From: Zea mays
Taxonomy: Eukaryota; Streptophyta; Magnoliopsida; Poales; Poaceae
Assembly (NCBI RefSeq): GCF_902167145.1
Contig: NW_023367289.1
Location: forward strand, 1-64,000
DNA length: 64,000 bases
Direction: 5' to 3'
Under the pieces are notes generated by a model. It made no database searches. It was not told the DNA's origin and saw only the letters and a list, made by a program, of their open reading frames with translations. The position numbers were made by a program, and so were the translations under genes. Positions 12,801 to 26,032 of this stretch are shown here, one piece after another (positions within the stretch are counted from its first letter, which is position 1; every line of letters starts with the position of its first letter).

Positions 12801-15800
12801 TTTATGAAAATAGCCATGAGCGACCATTTTCAATAATACTAGAGGCTAAGACTTACGGATTTTTAACCAAGAAATGGTCTCCACCAGAAATCCAAGAATC
12901 TGATCTACGACAAGGAAACATATGTGGGGTGAGGTGTATGAGCGTCTGGTCGACGATCAATGGCCACACAACCCCCATTTTTGTCGAAAATAGCCATGAA
13001 CGACCATTTTCAATAATACCAAAGGCTAACACCTACGGATTTTTGACCAAGAAATGGTCGGGGTGAGGTTTACGAGCCTCTGGTCGATGATCAATGGCCA
13101 CACAACCCCCATTTTTTATGAAAATAGCCATGAGCGACCTTGAAAATAGCCATGAGCGACCATTTTCAATAATACTAGAGGCTAACACCTACGATTTTAG
13201 ACCAAGAAATGGTTTCCACCAGAAATCCAAGAATGTGATCTATGGCAAGGAAACATATGTGGGGTGAGGTGTATGAGCCTCTGGTCGACGATCAATGGCC
13301 ACACAACCCCCATTTTGCCGAAAAATAGCCATGAATGACCATTTTCAATAATACCGAAGGCTAACACCTACGGATTTTTGACCAAGAAATGGTCTCCACC
13401 AGAAATCCAAGAATGTGATCTATGGCAAGGAAACATATGTGGGGTGAGGTGTATGAGCCTCTGGTCGACGATCAATGGCCACACAACCCTAATTTTTGTC
13501 GAAAATAGCCATGAACGACCATTTTCAATGACACTGAAGGCTAACACCTACGGATTTTTGACCAAGAAATGGTCTCCACCATAAATCCAAGAATGTGATC
13601 TATGGCAAGGAAACATATGTGTAGTGAGGTGTATGAGCCTCTGGTCGAAGATCAATGGCCACACAACCCCCATTTTTGTCGAAAATAGCCATGAATGACC
13701 ATTTTCAAAAATACCAAAGGCTAACACATTCGGATTTTTGCCCAAGAAATGGTCTCCACCAGAAATCCAAGAATGTGATCTATGGCAAGGAAACATATGT
13801 GGGGTGAGGTGTATGAGCCTCTGGTCGATGATCAATTGCCACACAACCCCCATTTTGTCGAAAATAGCCATGAACGACCATTTTCAATAATACCGAAGGC
13901 TAACACCTACGGATTTTTGACCAAGAAATGGTCTCCACCATAAATCCAAGAATGTGATCTATGGCAAGGAAACATATGTGTAGTGAGGTGTATGAGCGTC
14001 TGGTCGATGATCAATGGCCACACAACCCCCATTTTGTCGAAAATAGCCATGAACGACCATTTTCAATAATACCGAAGGCTAACACCTACGGATTTTTGAC
14101 CAAGAAATGGTCTCCACCAGAAATCCAAGAATGTGATCTATGGCAAGGAAACATATGTGGGGTGAGGTGTATGAGCCTCTGGTCGATGATCAATGGCCAC
14201 ACAACCCCCATTTTTGTCGAAAATAGCCATGAACGACTATTTTCAATAATATCGAAGGCTAACACCTACGGATTTTTGACCAAGAAATGGTCTCCACCAG
14301 AAATCCAAGAATGTGATCTACGACAAGGAAACATATGTGGGGTGAGGTGTATGAGCCTCTGGTCGATGATCAATGGTCACACAACCTCCATTTTCAATCA
14401 TACCGAAGGTTAACACGTACGGATTTTTGACCAAGAAATGGTCTCCACCAGAAATCCAAGAATGCGATCTATGGCAAGGAAACATATGTGGGGTGAGGTG
14501 TATGAGCGTCTGGTCGATGATCAATGGCCATACAACCCCCATTTTTGTCGAAAATAGCCATGAACGACCATTTTCAATAATACCGAAGGCTAACACCTAC
14601 GGATTTTTGACCAAGAAATGGTCTCCACCAGAAATCCAAGAATGTGATCTACGACAAGGAAACATATGTGGGGTGAGGTGTATGAGCCTCTGGTCGACGA
14701 TCAATGGCCACACAACCCCCATTTTGCCGAAAATAGCCATGAACGACCATTTTCAATAATACCGAAGGCTAACACCTACGGATTTTTGACCAAGAAATGG
14801 TCTCCACCAGTAATCCAAGAATGTGATCTATGGCAAGGAAACATATGTGGGGTGAGGTGTATGAGCCTCTAGTCGATGATCAATGGCCACACAACCCCCA
14901 TTTTTGTCGAAAATAGCCATGAATGACCATTTTCAAAAATACCAAAGGCTAACACGTACAGATTTTTGACCAAGAAATGGTCTCCACCAGAAATCCAAGA
15001 ATGTGATCTATGGCAAGGAAACATATGTGGGGTGAGGTGTATGAGCGTCTGGTCGATGATCAATGGCCACACAACCCCCATTTTTGTCGAAAATAGCCAT
15101 GAACGACCATTTTCAATAATATCGAAGGCTAACACCTACGGATTTTTGACCAAGAAATGGTCTCCACCAGAAATCCAAGAATGTGATCTACGACAAGGAA
15201 ACATATGTGGGGTGAGGTGTATGAGCCTCTGGTCGACGATCAATGGCCACACAACCCCCATTTTGCCGAAAATAGCCATGAATGACCATTTTCAATAATA
15301 CCGAAGGCTAACACGTACGAGTTTTTAACCAAGAAATGGTTTCCACCAGAAATCCAAGAATGTGATCTATGGCAAGGAAACATATGTGGGGTGAGGTGTA
15401 TGAGCCTCTGGTCGATGATCAATGGCCACACAACCCTATTTTTTGTCGAAAATAGCCATGAACGACCATTTTCAATAATACTAGAGGCTAACACCTACGG
15501 ATTTTAGACCAAGAAATGGTCTCCACCAGAAATCCAAGAATGTGATCTATGGCAAGGAAACATATGTGGGGTGAGGTGTATGAGCGTCTGGTCGATGATC
15601 AATGGCCACACAACCCCCATTTTTGTCGAAAATAGCCATGAACGACCATTTTCAATAATACCGAAGGCTAACACCTACGGATTTTTGACCAAGAAATGGT
15701 CTCCACCAGAAATCCAAGAATGTGATCTATGGCAAGGAAACATATGTGGGGTGAGGTGTATGAGCCTCTGGTCGATGATCAATGGCCACACAACCCCCAT

Positions 15801-15979
15801 TTTTGTCGAAAATAGCCATGATCGACCATTTTCAATAATATCGAAGGCTAACACCTACGGATTTTTGACCAAGAAATGGTCTCCACCAGAAATCCAAGAA
15901 TGTGATCTACGACAAGGAAACATATGTGGGGTGAGGTGTATGAGCCTCTGGTCGACGATCAATGGCCACACAACCCCCA
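9285..15979 (-). repeat. Knob180 satellite array, block B (R orientation)
   Basis: The same satellite in the opposite orientation, about 37 monomers. It begins abruptly at 9285, where the F text breaks off after GGTCGTTCATGGCT and continues as TGGTCGATGATCAATGG. The part from about 9.9 to 13.96 kb is mirrored in block C. The part from about 14.0 to 16.0 kb is not mirrored and lies at the centre of the inverted structure. It contains two visibly truncated monomers (near 13059 and 14391). Confidence 0.95.
10060..13960 (-). repeat. Inner inverted-repeat arm, left copy (mirrors about 16845-20745)
   Basis: Coordinates of matching landmarks add up to 30805-30806: 10326 with 20480, 11107 with 19699, 12038 with 18767, 12798 with 18007, and 13548 with 17257. 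Rare private variants are shared, for example the truncated monomer at 13059 and ATGGGGGTGAGGTGGACGAG near 10900. The arms are close to identical over about 3.9 kb. Confidence 0.85.
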
Positions 15980-18900
15980 GTTAGCCTTCGATATTATTGA
16001 AAATGGTCGTTCATGGCTATTTTCGACAAAAATGGGGGTTGTGTGGCCATTGATCATCGACCAGAGGCTCATACACCTCACCCCACATTTGTTTCCTTGC
16101 CATAGATCACATTCTTGGATTTCTGGTGGAGACCATTTCTTGGTCAAAAATCCGTACGTGTTAGCCTTCGGTATTATTGAAAATGGTCGTTCATGGCTAT
16201 TTTCGGCAAAATGGGGGTTCTGTGGCCATTGATCATCGACCAGACGCTCATACACCTCACCCCACATATGTTTCCTTGCCATAGATCACATTCTTGGATT
16301 TCTGGTGGAGACCATTTCTTGGTCTAAAATCCGTAGGTGTTAGCCTCTAGTATTATTGAAAATGGTCGCTCATGGCTATTTTCAAGGTCGCTCATGGATA
16401 TTTTCATAAAAAATTGGGGTTGTGTGGCCATTTATCATCGACCAGAGGCTCATAAACCTCACCCCACATATGTTTCCTTGCCATAGATTACATTCTTGGA
16501 TTTCTGGTGGAAACCATTTCTTGGTTAAAAACTCGTACGTGTTAGCCTTCGATATTATTGAAAATAGTCGTTCATGGCTATTTTCGACAAAAATGGGGGT
16601 TGTGTGGCCATTGATCATCGACCAGATGCTCATACACCTCACCCCACATATGTTTCCTTGCCATAGATCACATTCTTGGATTTATGGTGGAGACCATTTC
16701 TTGGTCAAAAATCCGTAGGTGTTAGCCTTCGGTATTATTGAAAATGGTCGTTCATGGCTATTTTCGACAAAAATGGGGGTTGTGTGGCCATTGATCGTCG
16801 ACCAGACGCTCATACACCTCACCCCACATATGTTTCCTTGCCATAGATTACATTCTTGGATTTATGGTGGAGACCATTTCTTGGTCAAAAATCCGTAGGT
16901 GTTAGCCTTCGGTATTATTGAAAATGGTCGTTCATGGCTATTTTCGGCAAAATGGGGGTTCTGTGGCAATTGATCATCGACCAGAGGCTCGTACACCTCA
17001 CCCCACATATGTTTCCTTGCCATAGATCACATTCTTGGATTTCTGGTGGAGACCATTTCTTGGGCAAAAATCCGAATGTGTTAGCCTTTGGTATTTTTGA
17101 AAATGGTCATTCATGGCTATTTTCGACAAAAATGGGGGTTGTGTGGCCATTGATCTTCGACCAGAGGCTCATACACCTCACTACACATATGTTTCCTTGC
17201 CATAGATCACATTCTTGGATTTATGGTGGAGACCATTTCTTGGTCAAAAATCCGTAGGTGTTAGCCTTCAGTGTCATTGAAAATGGTCGTTCATGGCTAT
17301 TTTCGACAAAAATTAGGGTTGTGTGGCCATTGATCGTCGACCAGAGGCTCATACACCTCACCCCACATATGTTTCCTTGCCATAGATCACATTCTTGGAT
17401 TTCTGGTGGAGACCATTTCTTGGTCAAAAATCCGTAGGTGTTAGCCTTCGGTATTATTGAAAATGGTCATTCATGGCTATTTTCGGCAAAATGGGGGTTG
17501 TGTGGCCATTGATCGTCGACCAGAGGCTCATACACCTCACCCCACATATGTTTCCTTGCCATAGATCACATTCTTGGATTTCTGGTGGAAACCATTTCTT
17601 GGTCTAAAATCCGTAGGTGTTAGCCTCTAGTATTATTGAAAATGGTCGCTCATGGCTATTTTCAAGGTCGCTCATGGCTATTTTCATAAAAAATGGGGGT
17701 TGTGTGGCCATTGATCATCGACCAGAGGCTCGTAAACCTCACCCCGACCATTTCTTGGTCAAAAATCCGTAGGTGTTAGCCTTTGGTATTATTGAAAATG
17801 GTCGTTCATGGCTATTTTCGACAAAAATGGGGGTTGTGTGGCCATTGATCGTCGACCAGACGCTCATACACCTCACCCCACATATGTTTCCTTGTCGTAG
17901 ATCACATTCTTGGATTTCTGGTGGAGACCATTTCTTGGTTAAAAATCCGTAGGTCTTAGCCTCTAGTATTATTGAAAATGGTCGCTCATGGCTATTTTCA
18001 TAAAAAATGGGGGCTGTGTGGCCATTGATCATCGACCAGAGGCTCATACACCTCACCCCACATATGTTTCCTTGCCATAGATTACATTCTTGGATTTCTG
18101 GTGGAAACCATTTCTTGGTTAAAAACTCGTACGTGTTAGCCTTCGGTATTATTGAAAATGGTCATTCATGGCTATTTTCGACAAAAATGGGGGTTGTGTG
18201 GCCATTGATCATCGACCAGAGGCTCGTACACCTCACCCCACATATGTTTCCTTGCCATAGATCACATTCTTGGATTTCTGGTGGAGACCATTTCTTGGTC
18301 AAAAATCCGTATGTGTTAGCCTTTGGTATTTTTGAAAATGGTCATTCATGGCTATTTTCGACAAAAATGGGGGTTGTGTGGCCATTGATCATCGACTAGA
18401 GGCTCATACACCTCACCCCACATATGTTTCCTTGCCATAGATCACATTCTTGGATTTCTGGTGGAGACCATTTCTTGGTCAAAAATCCGTAGGTGTTAGC
18501 CTTCGGTATTATTGAAAATGGTCGTTCATGGCTATTTTCGACAAAAATGGGGGTTGTGTGGCCATTGATCATCGACCAGACGCTCATACACCTCACCCCA
18601 CATATGTTTCCTTGCCATAGATCACATTCTTGGATTTCTGGTGGAGACCTTTTCTTGGTCCAAAATCCGTAGGTGTTAGCCTCTAGTATTATTGAAAATG
18701 GTCGCTCATGGCTATTTTCAAGGTCGCTCATGGCTATTTTCATAAAAAATGGGGGTTGTGTGGCCATTTATCATCGACTAGAGGCTCATACACCTCACCC
18801 CACATATGTTTCCTTGCCATAGATTACATTCTTGGATTTCTGGTGGAAACCATTTCTTGGTTAAAAACTCGTACGTGTTAGCCTTCGGTATTATTGAAAA

Positions 18901-21900
18901 TGGTCATTCATGGCTATTTTCGGCAAAATAGGGGGTTGTGTGGCCATTGATCGTCGACCAGAGGCTCATACACCTCACCCCACATATGTTTCCTTGTCGT
19001 AGATCACATTCTTGGATTTCTGGTGGAGACCATTTCTTGGTCAAAAATCCGTAGGTGTTAGCCTTCGATATTATTGAAAATGGTCATTCATGGCTATTTT
19101 CGGCAAAATGGGGGTTGTGTGGCCATTGATCGTCGACCAGAGGCTCATACACCTCACCCCACATATGTTTCCTTGTCGTAGATCACATTCTTGGAATTCT
19201 GGTGGAGACCATTTCTTGGTCAAAAATCCGTAGGTGTTAGCCTTCGATATTATTGAAAATGGTCGTTCATGGCTATTTTCGACAAAAATGGGGGTTGTGT
19301 GGCCAATGATCATCGACCAGAGGCTCATACACCTCACCCCACATATGTTTCCTTGCCATAGATCACATTCTTGGATTTCTGGTGGAGACCATTTCTTGGT
19401 CAAAAATCCGTAGGTGTTAGCCTTCGGTATTATTGAAAATGGTCGTTCATGGCTATTTTCGACAAAAATGGGGGTTGTGTGGCCATTGATCATCGACCAG
19501 ACGCTCATACACCTCACCCCACATATGTTTCCTTGCCATAGATCACATTCTTGGATTTCTGGTGGAGACCATTTCTTGGTCTAAAATCCGTAGGTGTTAG
19601 CCTCTAGTATTATTGAAAATGGTCGCTCATGGCTATTTTCAAGGTCGCTCATGGCTATTTTCATAAAAAATGGGGGTTGTGTGGCCATTTATCATCGACT
19701 AGAGGCTCATAAACCTCACCCCACATATGTTTCCTTGCCATAGATCACATTCTTGGATTTCTGGTGGAGACCATTTCTTGGTCAAAAATCCGTAGGTGTT
19801 AACCTTCGGTATTATTGTAAATGATCGTTCATGGCTATTTTCGACAAAAATGGGGGTTGTGTGGCCATTGATCATCGACCAGAGGCTCGTCCACCTCACC
19901 CCCCATATGTTTCCTTGCAATAGATCACATTCTAGGATTTCTGGTGGAGACCATTTCTTGGTCTAAATCCGTAGGTGTTAGCCTCTAGTATTATTGAAAA
20001 TGGTCGCTCATGGCTATTTTCAAGGTCGCTCATGGCTATTTTCATAAAAAATGGGGGTTGTGTGGCCATTTATCATCGACTAGAGGCTCATAGACCTCAC
20101 CCCACATATGTTTCCTTGCCATAGATTACATTCTTGGATTTCTGGTGGAAACCATTTCTTGGTTAAAAACTCGTACGTGTTAGCCTTCGGTATTATTGAA
20201 AATGGTCATTCATGGCTATTTTCGGCAAAATGGGGGTTGTGTGGCCATTGATCGTCGACCAGAGGCTCATACACCTCACCCCACATATGTTTCCTTGTCG
20301 TAGATCACATTCTTGGATTTCTGGTGGAGACCATTTCTTGGTCAAAAATCCGTAGGTGTTAGCCTTCGGTATTATTGAAAATGGTCGTTCATGGCTATTT
20401 TCGACAAAATGGGGGTTGTGTGGCAATTGATCATCGACCAGAGGCTCATACACCTCACCCCACATATGTTTCCTTGCCATAGATCACATTCTTGGATTTC
20501 TGGTGGAGACCATTTCTTGGTCAAAAATCCGTATGTGTTAGCCTTTGGTATTTTTGAAAATGGTCATTCATGGCTATTTTCGACAAAAATGGGGGTTGTG
20601 TGGCCATTGATCATCGACTAGAGGCTCATACACCTCACCCCACATATGTTTCCTTGCCATAGATCACATTCTTGGATTTCTGGTGGAGACCATTTCTTGG
20701 TCAAAAATCCGTAGGTGTTAGCCTTCGGTATTATTGTAAATGGTCATTCATGGCTATTTTCGACAAAAATGAGGGTTGTGTGGCCATTGATCATCGACCA
20801 GAGGCTCATACACCTCACCCCACATATGTTTCCTTGCCATAGATCACATTCTTGGATTTCTGGTGGAGACCATTTCTTGGTCAAAAATCCGTAGGTCTTA
20901 GCCTCTAGTATTATTGAAAATGGTCTCTCATGGCTATTTTCATAAAAATTGGGGGTTGTGTGGCCATTGATCATCGACCAGAGGCTCGTACACCTCACCC
21001 CACATATGTTTCCTTGCCATAGATCAAATTCTTGGATTTCTGGTGGAGACCATTTCTTGGTCAAAAATCCGTAGGTGTTAGCCTTCGATATTATTGAAAA
21101 TGGTCGTTCATGGCTATTTTCGACAAAAATGGGGGTTGTGTGGCCATTGATCATCGACTAGAGGCTCATACACCTCACCCCACATATGTTTCCTTGCCAT
21201 AGATCACATTCTTGGATTTCTGGTGGAGACCATTTCTTGGTCAAAAATCCGTAGGTCTTAGCCTCTAATATTATTGAAAATGGTCGCTCATGGCTATTTT
21301 CATAAAAAAATGGGGGTTGTGTGGCCATTTATCATCGACTAGAGGCTCATAAATCTCACCCCACATATGTTTCCTTGCCATAGATCACATTCTTGGATTT
21401 CTGGTGGAGACCATTTCTTGGTCAAAAATCCGTAGGTGTTAGCCTTCGGTATTATTGAAAATGGTCGTTCATGGCTATTTTCGACAAAAATGGGGGTTGT
21501 GTGGCCATTGATCATCGACCAGACGCTCATACACCTCACCCCACATATGTTTCCTTGCCATAGATCACATTCTTGGATTTCTGGTGGAGACCATTTCTTG
21601 GTCTAAAATCCGTAGGTGTTAGCATCTAGTATTATTGAAAATGGTCGCTCAAGGCTATTTTCAAGGTCGCTCATGGCTATTTTCATAAAAATGGGGGTAT
21701 GTGTGGCCATTTATCATCGACTAGAGGCTCATAAACCTCACCCCACATATGTTTCCTTGCCATAGATTACATTCTTGGATTTCTGGTGGAAACCATTTCT
21801 TGGTTAAAAAATCGTACGTGTTAGCCTTCGGTATTATTGAAAATGGTCATTCATGGCTATTTTCGGCAAAATGGGGGTTGTGTGGCCATTGATCGTCGAC

Positions 21901-22443
21901 CAGAGGCTCATACACCTCACCCCACATATGTTTCCTTGTCGTAGATCACATTCTTGGATTTCTGGTGGAGACCATTTCTTGGTCAAAAATCCGTAGGTGT
22001 TAGCCTTCGATATTATTGAAAATGGTCGTTCATGGCTATTTTCGACAAAAATGGGGGTTGTGTGGCCATTGATCATCGACCATAGGCTCATACACCTCAC
22101 CCCACATATGTTTCCTTGCCATAGATCACATTCTTGGATTTCTGGTGGAGACCATTTCTTGGTCAAAAATCCGTAGGTGTTAGCCTTCGGTATTATTGTA
22201 AATGGTCATTCATGGCTATTTTCGACAAAAATGGGGGTTGTGTGGCCATTGATCATCAACGAGAGGCTCATACACCTCACCCCACATATGTTTCCTTGCC
22301 ATAGATTCACATTCTTGGATTTCTGGTGGAGACCATTTCTTGGTCAAAAATCCGTAGGTCTTAGCCTCTAGTATTATTGAAAATGGTCGCTCATGGCTAT
22401 TTTCATAAAAAATGGGGGTTGTGTGGCCATTGATCATCGACCA
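15980..22443 (+). repeat. Knob180 satellite array, block C (F orientation)
   Basis: F-orientation monomers, about 36 copies, starting at 15980 where ACACAACCCCCA is followed directly by GTTAGCCTTCGATATT. Most of the block is the reverse complement of block B, including B's private features: the truncated monomer at 17745/17746 mirrors the one at 13059, and the CGTCCACCTCACCCCCCATA variant near 19888 mirrors one near 10900. Compared with B it holds about 922 extra bases (five monomers) somewhere between 20.7 and 21.8 kb. Confidence 0.95.
16845..20745 (+). repeat. Inner inverted-repeat arm, right copy (mirrors about 10060-13960)
   Basis: Reverse complement of the left inner arm with few substitutions. 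The truncated monomer reading CCTCACCCCGACCATTTC at 17738-17755 is the exact mirror of the one at 13050-13067. The spacer between the inner arms, about 13.96-16.84 kb, holds the third orientation switch and is not mirrored. Confidence 0.85.
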
Positions 22444-23508
22444 AGCCATGAACGACCATTTTCAAAAATACCAAAGGCTAACACGTACGGATTTTTGACC
22501 AAGAAATGGTCTCCACCAGAAATCCAAGAATGTGATCTATGGCAAGGAAACATATGTGGGGTGAGGTTTATGAACCTCTAGTCGATGAAAATGGCCACAC
22601 AACCCCCATTTTTTATGAAAATAGCCATGAGCGACCTTGAAAATAGCCATGAGCGACCATTTTTAATAATACTAGAGGCTAACACCTACGGATTTTAGAC
22701 CAAGAAATGGTCTCCACCAGAAATCCAAGAATGTGATCTATGGCAAGGAAACATATGTGGGGTGAGGTGTATGAGCGTCTGGTCGATGATCAATGGCCAC
22801 ACAACCCCCATTTTTGTCGAAAATAGCCATGAACGACCATTTTCAATAATACCGAAGGCTAACACCTACAGATTTTTGACCAAGAAATGGTCTCCACCAG
22901 AAATCCAAGAATGTGATCTATGGCAAGGAAACATATGTGGGGTGAGGTGTATGAGCCTCTGGTCGATGATCAATGGCCACACAACCCCCATTTTTGTCGA
23001 AAATAGCCATGAACGACCATTTTCAATAATATCGAAGGCTAACACCTACGGATTTTTGACCAAGAAATGGTCTCCACCAGAAATCCAAGAATGTGATCTA
23101 CGACAAGGAAACATATGTGGGGTGAGGTGTATGAGCCTCTGGTCGACGATCAATGGCCACAGAACCCCCATTTTGCCGAAAATAGCCATGAGCGACCATT
23201 TTCAATAATATTAGAGGCTAAGACCTACGGATTTTTGACCAAGAAATGGTCTCCACCAGAAATCCAAGAATGTGATCTATGGCGAGGAAACATATGTGGG
23301 GTGAGGTGTATGAGCCTCTGGTCGATGATCAATGGCCACACAACCCCCATTTTTGTCGAAAATAGCCATGAACGACCATTTTCAATAATACCGAAGGCTA
23401 ACACCTACGGATTTTTGACCAAGAAATGGTCTCCACCAGAAATCCAAGAATGTGATCTATGGCAAGGAAACATATGTGGGGTGAGGTGTACGAGCCTCTG
23501 GTCGATGA
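21838..23508 (-). repeat. Outer inverted-repeat arm, right copy (mirrors about 8220-9890)
   Basis: Reverse complement of the left outer arm. Homology breaks on the outer side near 23508, where the text switches to a GATAAATGGCCACAC monomer with TTTATGAAAATAGCC, which is not in the left partner at 8220. Confidence 0.8.
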
Positions 23509-25734
23509 TAAATGGCCACACAACCCCCATTTTTTATGAAAATAGCCATGAGCGACCTTGAAAATAGCCATGAGCGACCATTTTCAATAATACTAGAGGC
23601 TAACACCTATGGATTTTAGACCAAGAAATGGTCTCCACCAGAAATCCAAGAATGTGATCTATGGCAAGGAAACATATGTGGGGTGAGGTGTATGAGCGTC
23701 TGGTCGATGATCAATGGACACACAACCCCCATTTTTGTCGAAAATAGCCATGAACGACCATTTTCAATAATACCGAAGGCTAACACCTACGGATTTTTGA
23801 CCAAGAAATGGTCTCCACCAGAAATCCAAGAATGTGATCTATGGCAAGGAAACATATGTGGGGTGAGGTGTATGAGCGTCTGGTCGATGATCAATGGCCA
23901 CACAACCCCCATTTTTGTCGAAAATAGCCATGAATGACCATTTACAATAATACCGAAGGCTAACACCTACGGATTTTTGACCAAGAAATGGTCTCCACCA
24001 GAAATCCAAGAATGTGATCTATGGAAAGGAAACATATGTGGGGTGAGGTGTACGAGCCTTTGGTCGATGATCAATGGCCACAGAACCCCCATTTTGCCGA
24101 AAATAGCCATGAACGACCATTTTCAATAATACCGAAGGCTAACACGTACGAGTTTTTGACCAAGAAATGGTCTCCACCAAAAATCCAAGAATGTGATCTA
24201 TGGCAAGGAAACATATGTGGGGTGAGGTTTATGAGCCTCTAGTCGATGATAAATGGCCACACAACCCCCATTTTTTATGAAAATAGCCATGAGCGACCAT
24301 TTTCAATAATACTAGAGGCTAACACCTACGGATTTTAGACCAAGAAATGGTCTCCACCAGAAATCCAAGAATGTGATCTATGCCAAGGAAACATATGTGG
24401 GGTGAGGTGTATGAGCGTCTGGTCGATGATCAATGGCCACACAACCCCCATTTTTCTCGAAAATAGCCATGAACGACCATTTTCAATAATACCTAAGGCT
24501 AACACCTACGGATTTTTGACCAAGAAATGGTCTCCACCAGAAATCCAAGAATGTGATCTATGGCAAGGAAACATATGTGGGGTGAGGTGTATGAGCCTCT
24601 GGTCGACGATCAATGGCCACACAACCCTAATTTTTGTCGAAAATAGCCATGAACGACCATTTTCAATGACACTGAAGGCTAACACCTACGGATTTTTGAC
24701 CAAGAAATGGTCTCCACCATAAATCCAAGAATGTGATCTATGGCAAGGAAACATATGTGTAGGTGAGGTGTATGAGCCTCTGGTCGAAGATCAATGGCCA
24801 CACAACCCCCATTTTTGTCGAAAATAGCCATGAATGACCATTTTCAAAAATACCAAAGGCTAACACATTACGGATTTTTGACCAAGAAATGGTCTCCACC
24901 AGAAATCCAAGAATGTGATCTATGGCAAGGAAACATATGTGGGGTGAGGTGTACGAGCCTCTGGTCGATGATCAATGGCCACAGAACCCCCATTTTGCCG
25001 AAAATAGCCATGAACGACCATTTTCAATAATACCGAAGGCTAACACGTACGAGTTTTTGACCAAGAAATGGTCTCCACCAGAAATCCAAGAATGTGATCT
25101 ATGGCAAGGAAACATATGTGGGGTGAGATTTATGAGCCTCTAGTCGATGATAAATGGCCACACAACCACCATTTTTTATGAAATAGCATGAGCGACCTTG
25201 AAAATAGCCATGAGCGACCATTTTCAATAATACTTAGAGGCTAAGACCTACGGATTTTTAGACCAAGAAATGGTCTCCACCAGAAATCCAAGAATGTGAT
25301 CTATGGCAAGGAAACATATGTGGGGTGAGGTGTATGAGCGTCTGGTCGATGATCAATGGCCACACAACCCCCATTTTTGTCGAAAATAGCCATGAACTGA
25401 CCATTTACAATAATACCGAAGGCTAACACCTACGGATTTTTGACCAAGAAATGGTCTCCACCAGAAATCCAAGAATGTGATCTATGGCAAGGAAACATAT
25501 GTGGGGTGAGGTGTATGAGCCTCTGGTCGATGATCAATGGCCACACAACCCCCATTTTTGTCGAAAATAGCCATGAACGACCATTTTCAATAATATCGAA
25601 GGCTAACACCTACGGATTTTTGACCAAGAAATGGTCTCCACCAGAAATCCAAGAATGTGATCTACGACAAGGAAACATATGTGGGGTGAGGTGTATGAGC
25701 CTCTGGTCGACGATCAATGGCCACACAACCCCCA
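22444..25734 (-). repeat. Knob180 satellite array, block D, part left of the retroelement (R)
   Basis: R-orientation monomers, about 18 copies. The block begins at 22444 with AGCCATGAACGACC directly after GATCATCGACCA. Its first kilobase is the mirror image of the end of block A. The last monomer is cut by the retroelement after ACACAACCCCCA and resumes at 32186. Confidence 0.95.
25730..25734 (+). repeat. Target site duplication, left copy (CCCCA)
   Basis: CCCCA directly precedes the TGTTGGGG start of the left LTR. The same five bases follow the right LTR at 32186-32190. A 5-bp duplication is usual for integrases of LTR retrotransposons. Confidence 0.95.
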
Positions 25735-25740
25735 TGTTGG

Positions 25741-25763
25741 GGACCTTCGGCGTCCGAAGGTCC
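25741..25763 (+). other. Perfect 10-bp hairpin near the LTR start
   Basis: GGACCTTCGG and CCGAAGGTCC are perfect reverse complements separated by CGT. The same hairpin sits at 31550-31572 in the right LTR. Its role is unknown; CTTCGG/CCGAAG words are very frequent throughout this element. Confidence 0.75.
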
Positions 25764-26024
25764 TCAAAAACAGGATTTAACAGTATTCCTGCAGTACAAT
25801 GTGTAAACAGGTATCCTCGGACTAAAGTCAGCATTGCAGTAGACCGGAATAATACGAAGGTTGACTCAGAGCCGAAGGTGCGAGCAGGAAAGCTTCGGCG
25901 CGACAGCAAAGAGTGGAACCGACTTAAAGATGAAAAGGCTATTCAGACCTCAATAGACTACTATAGAGTTATTATCAAATGTAAAGGGCATGAATGTAAT
26001 TTTGTAAGGGCTGTGTCCCGTGTC

Positions 26025-26032
26025 TATAAATA
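26025..26032 (+). promoter_or_regulatory. LTR TATA box (left LTR)
   Basis: TATAAATA in the context GTGTCTATAAATAGGTG, 291 bases into the LTR. This is a good plant core promoter match, with transcription expected to start about 30 bases further on, near 26060. It would drive element RNA rightwards. Confidence 0.7.
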
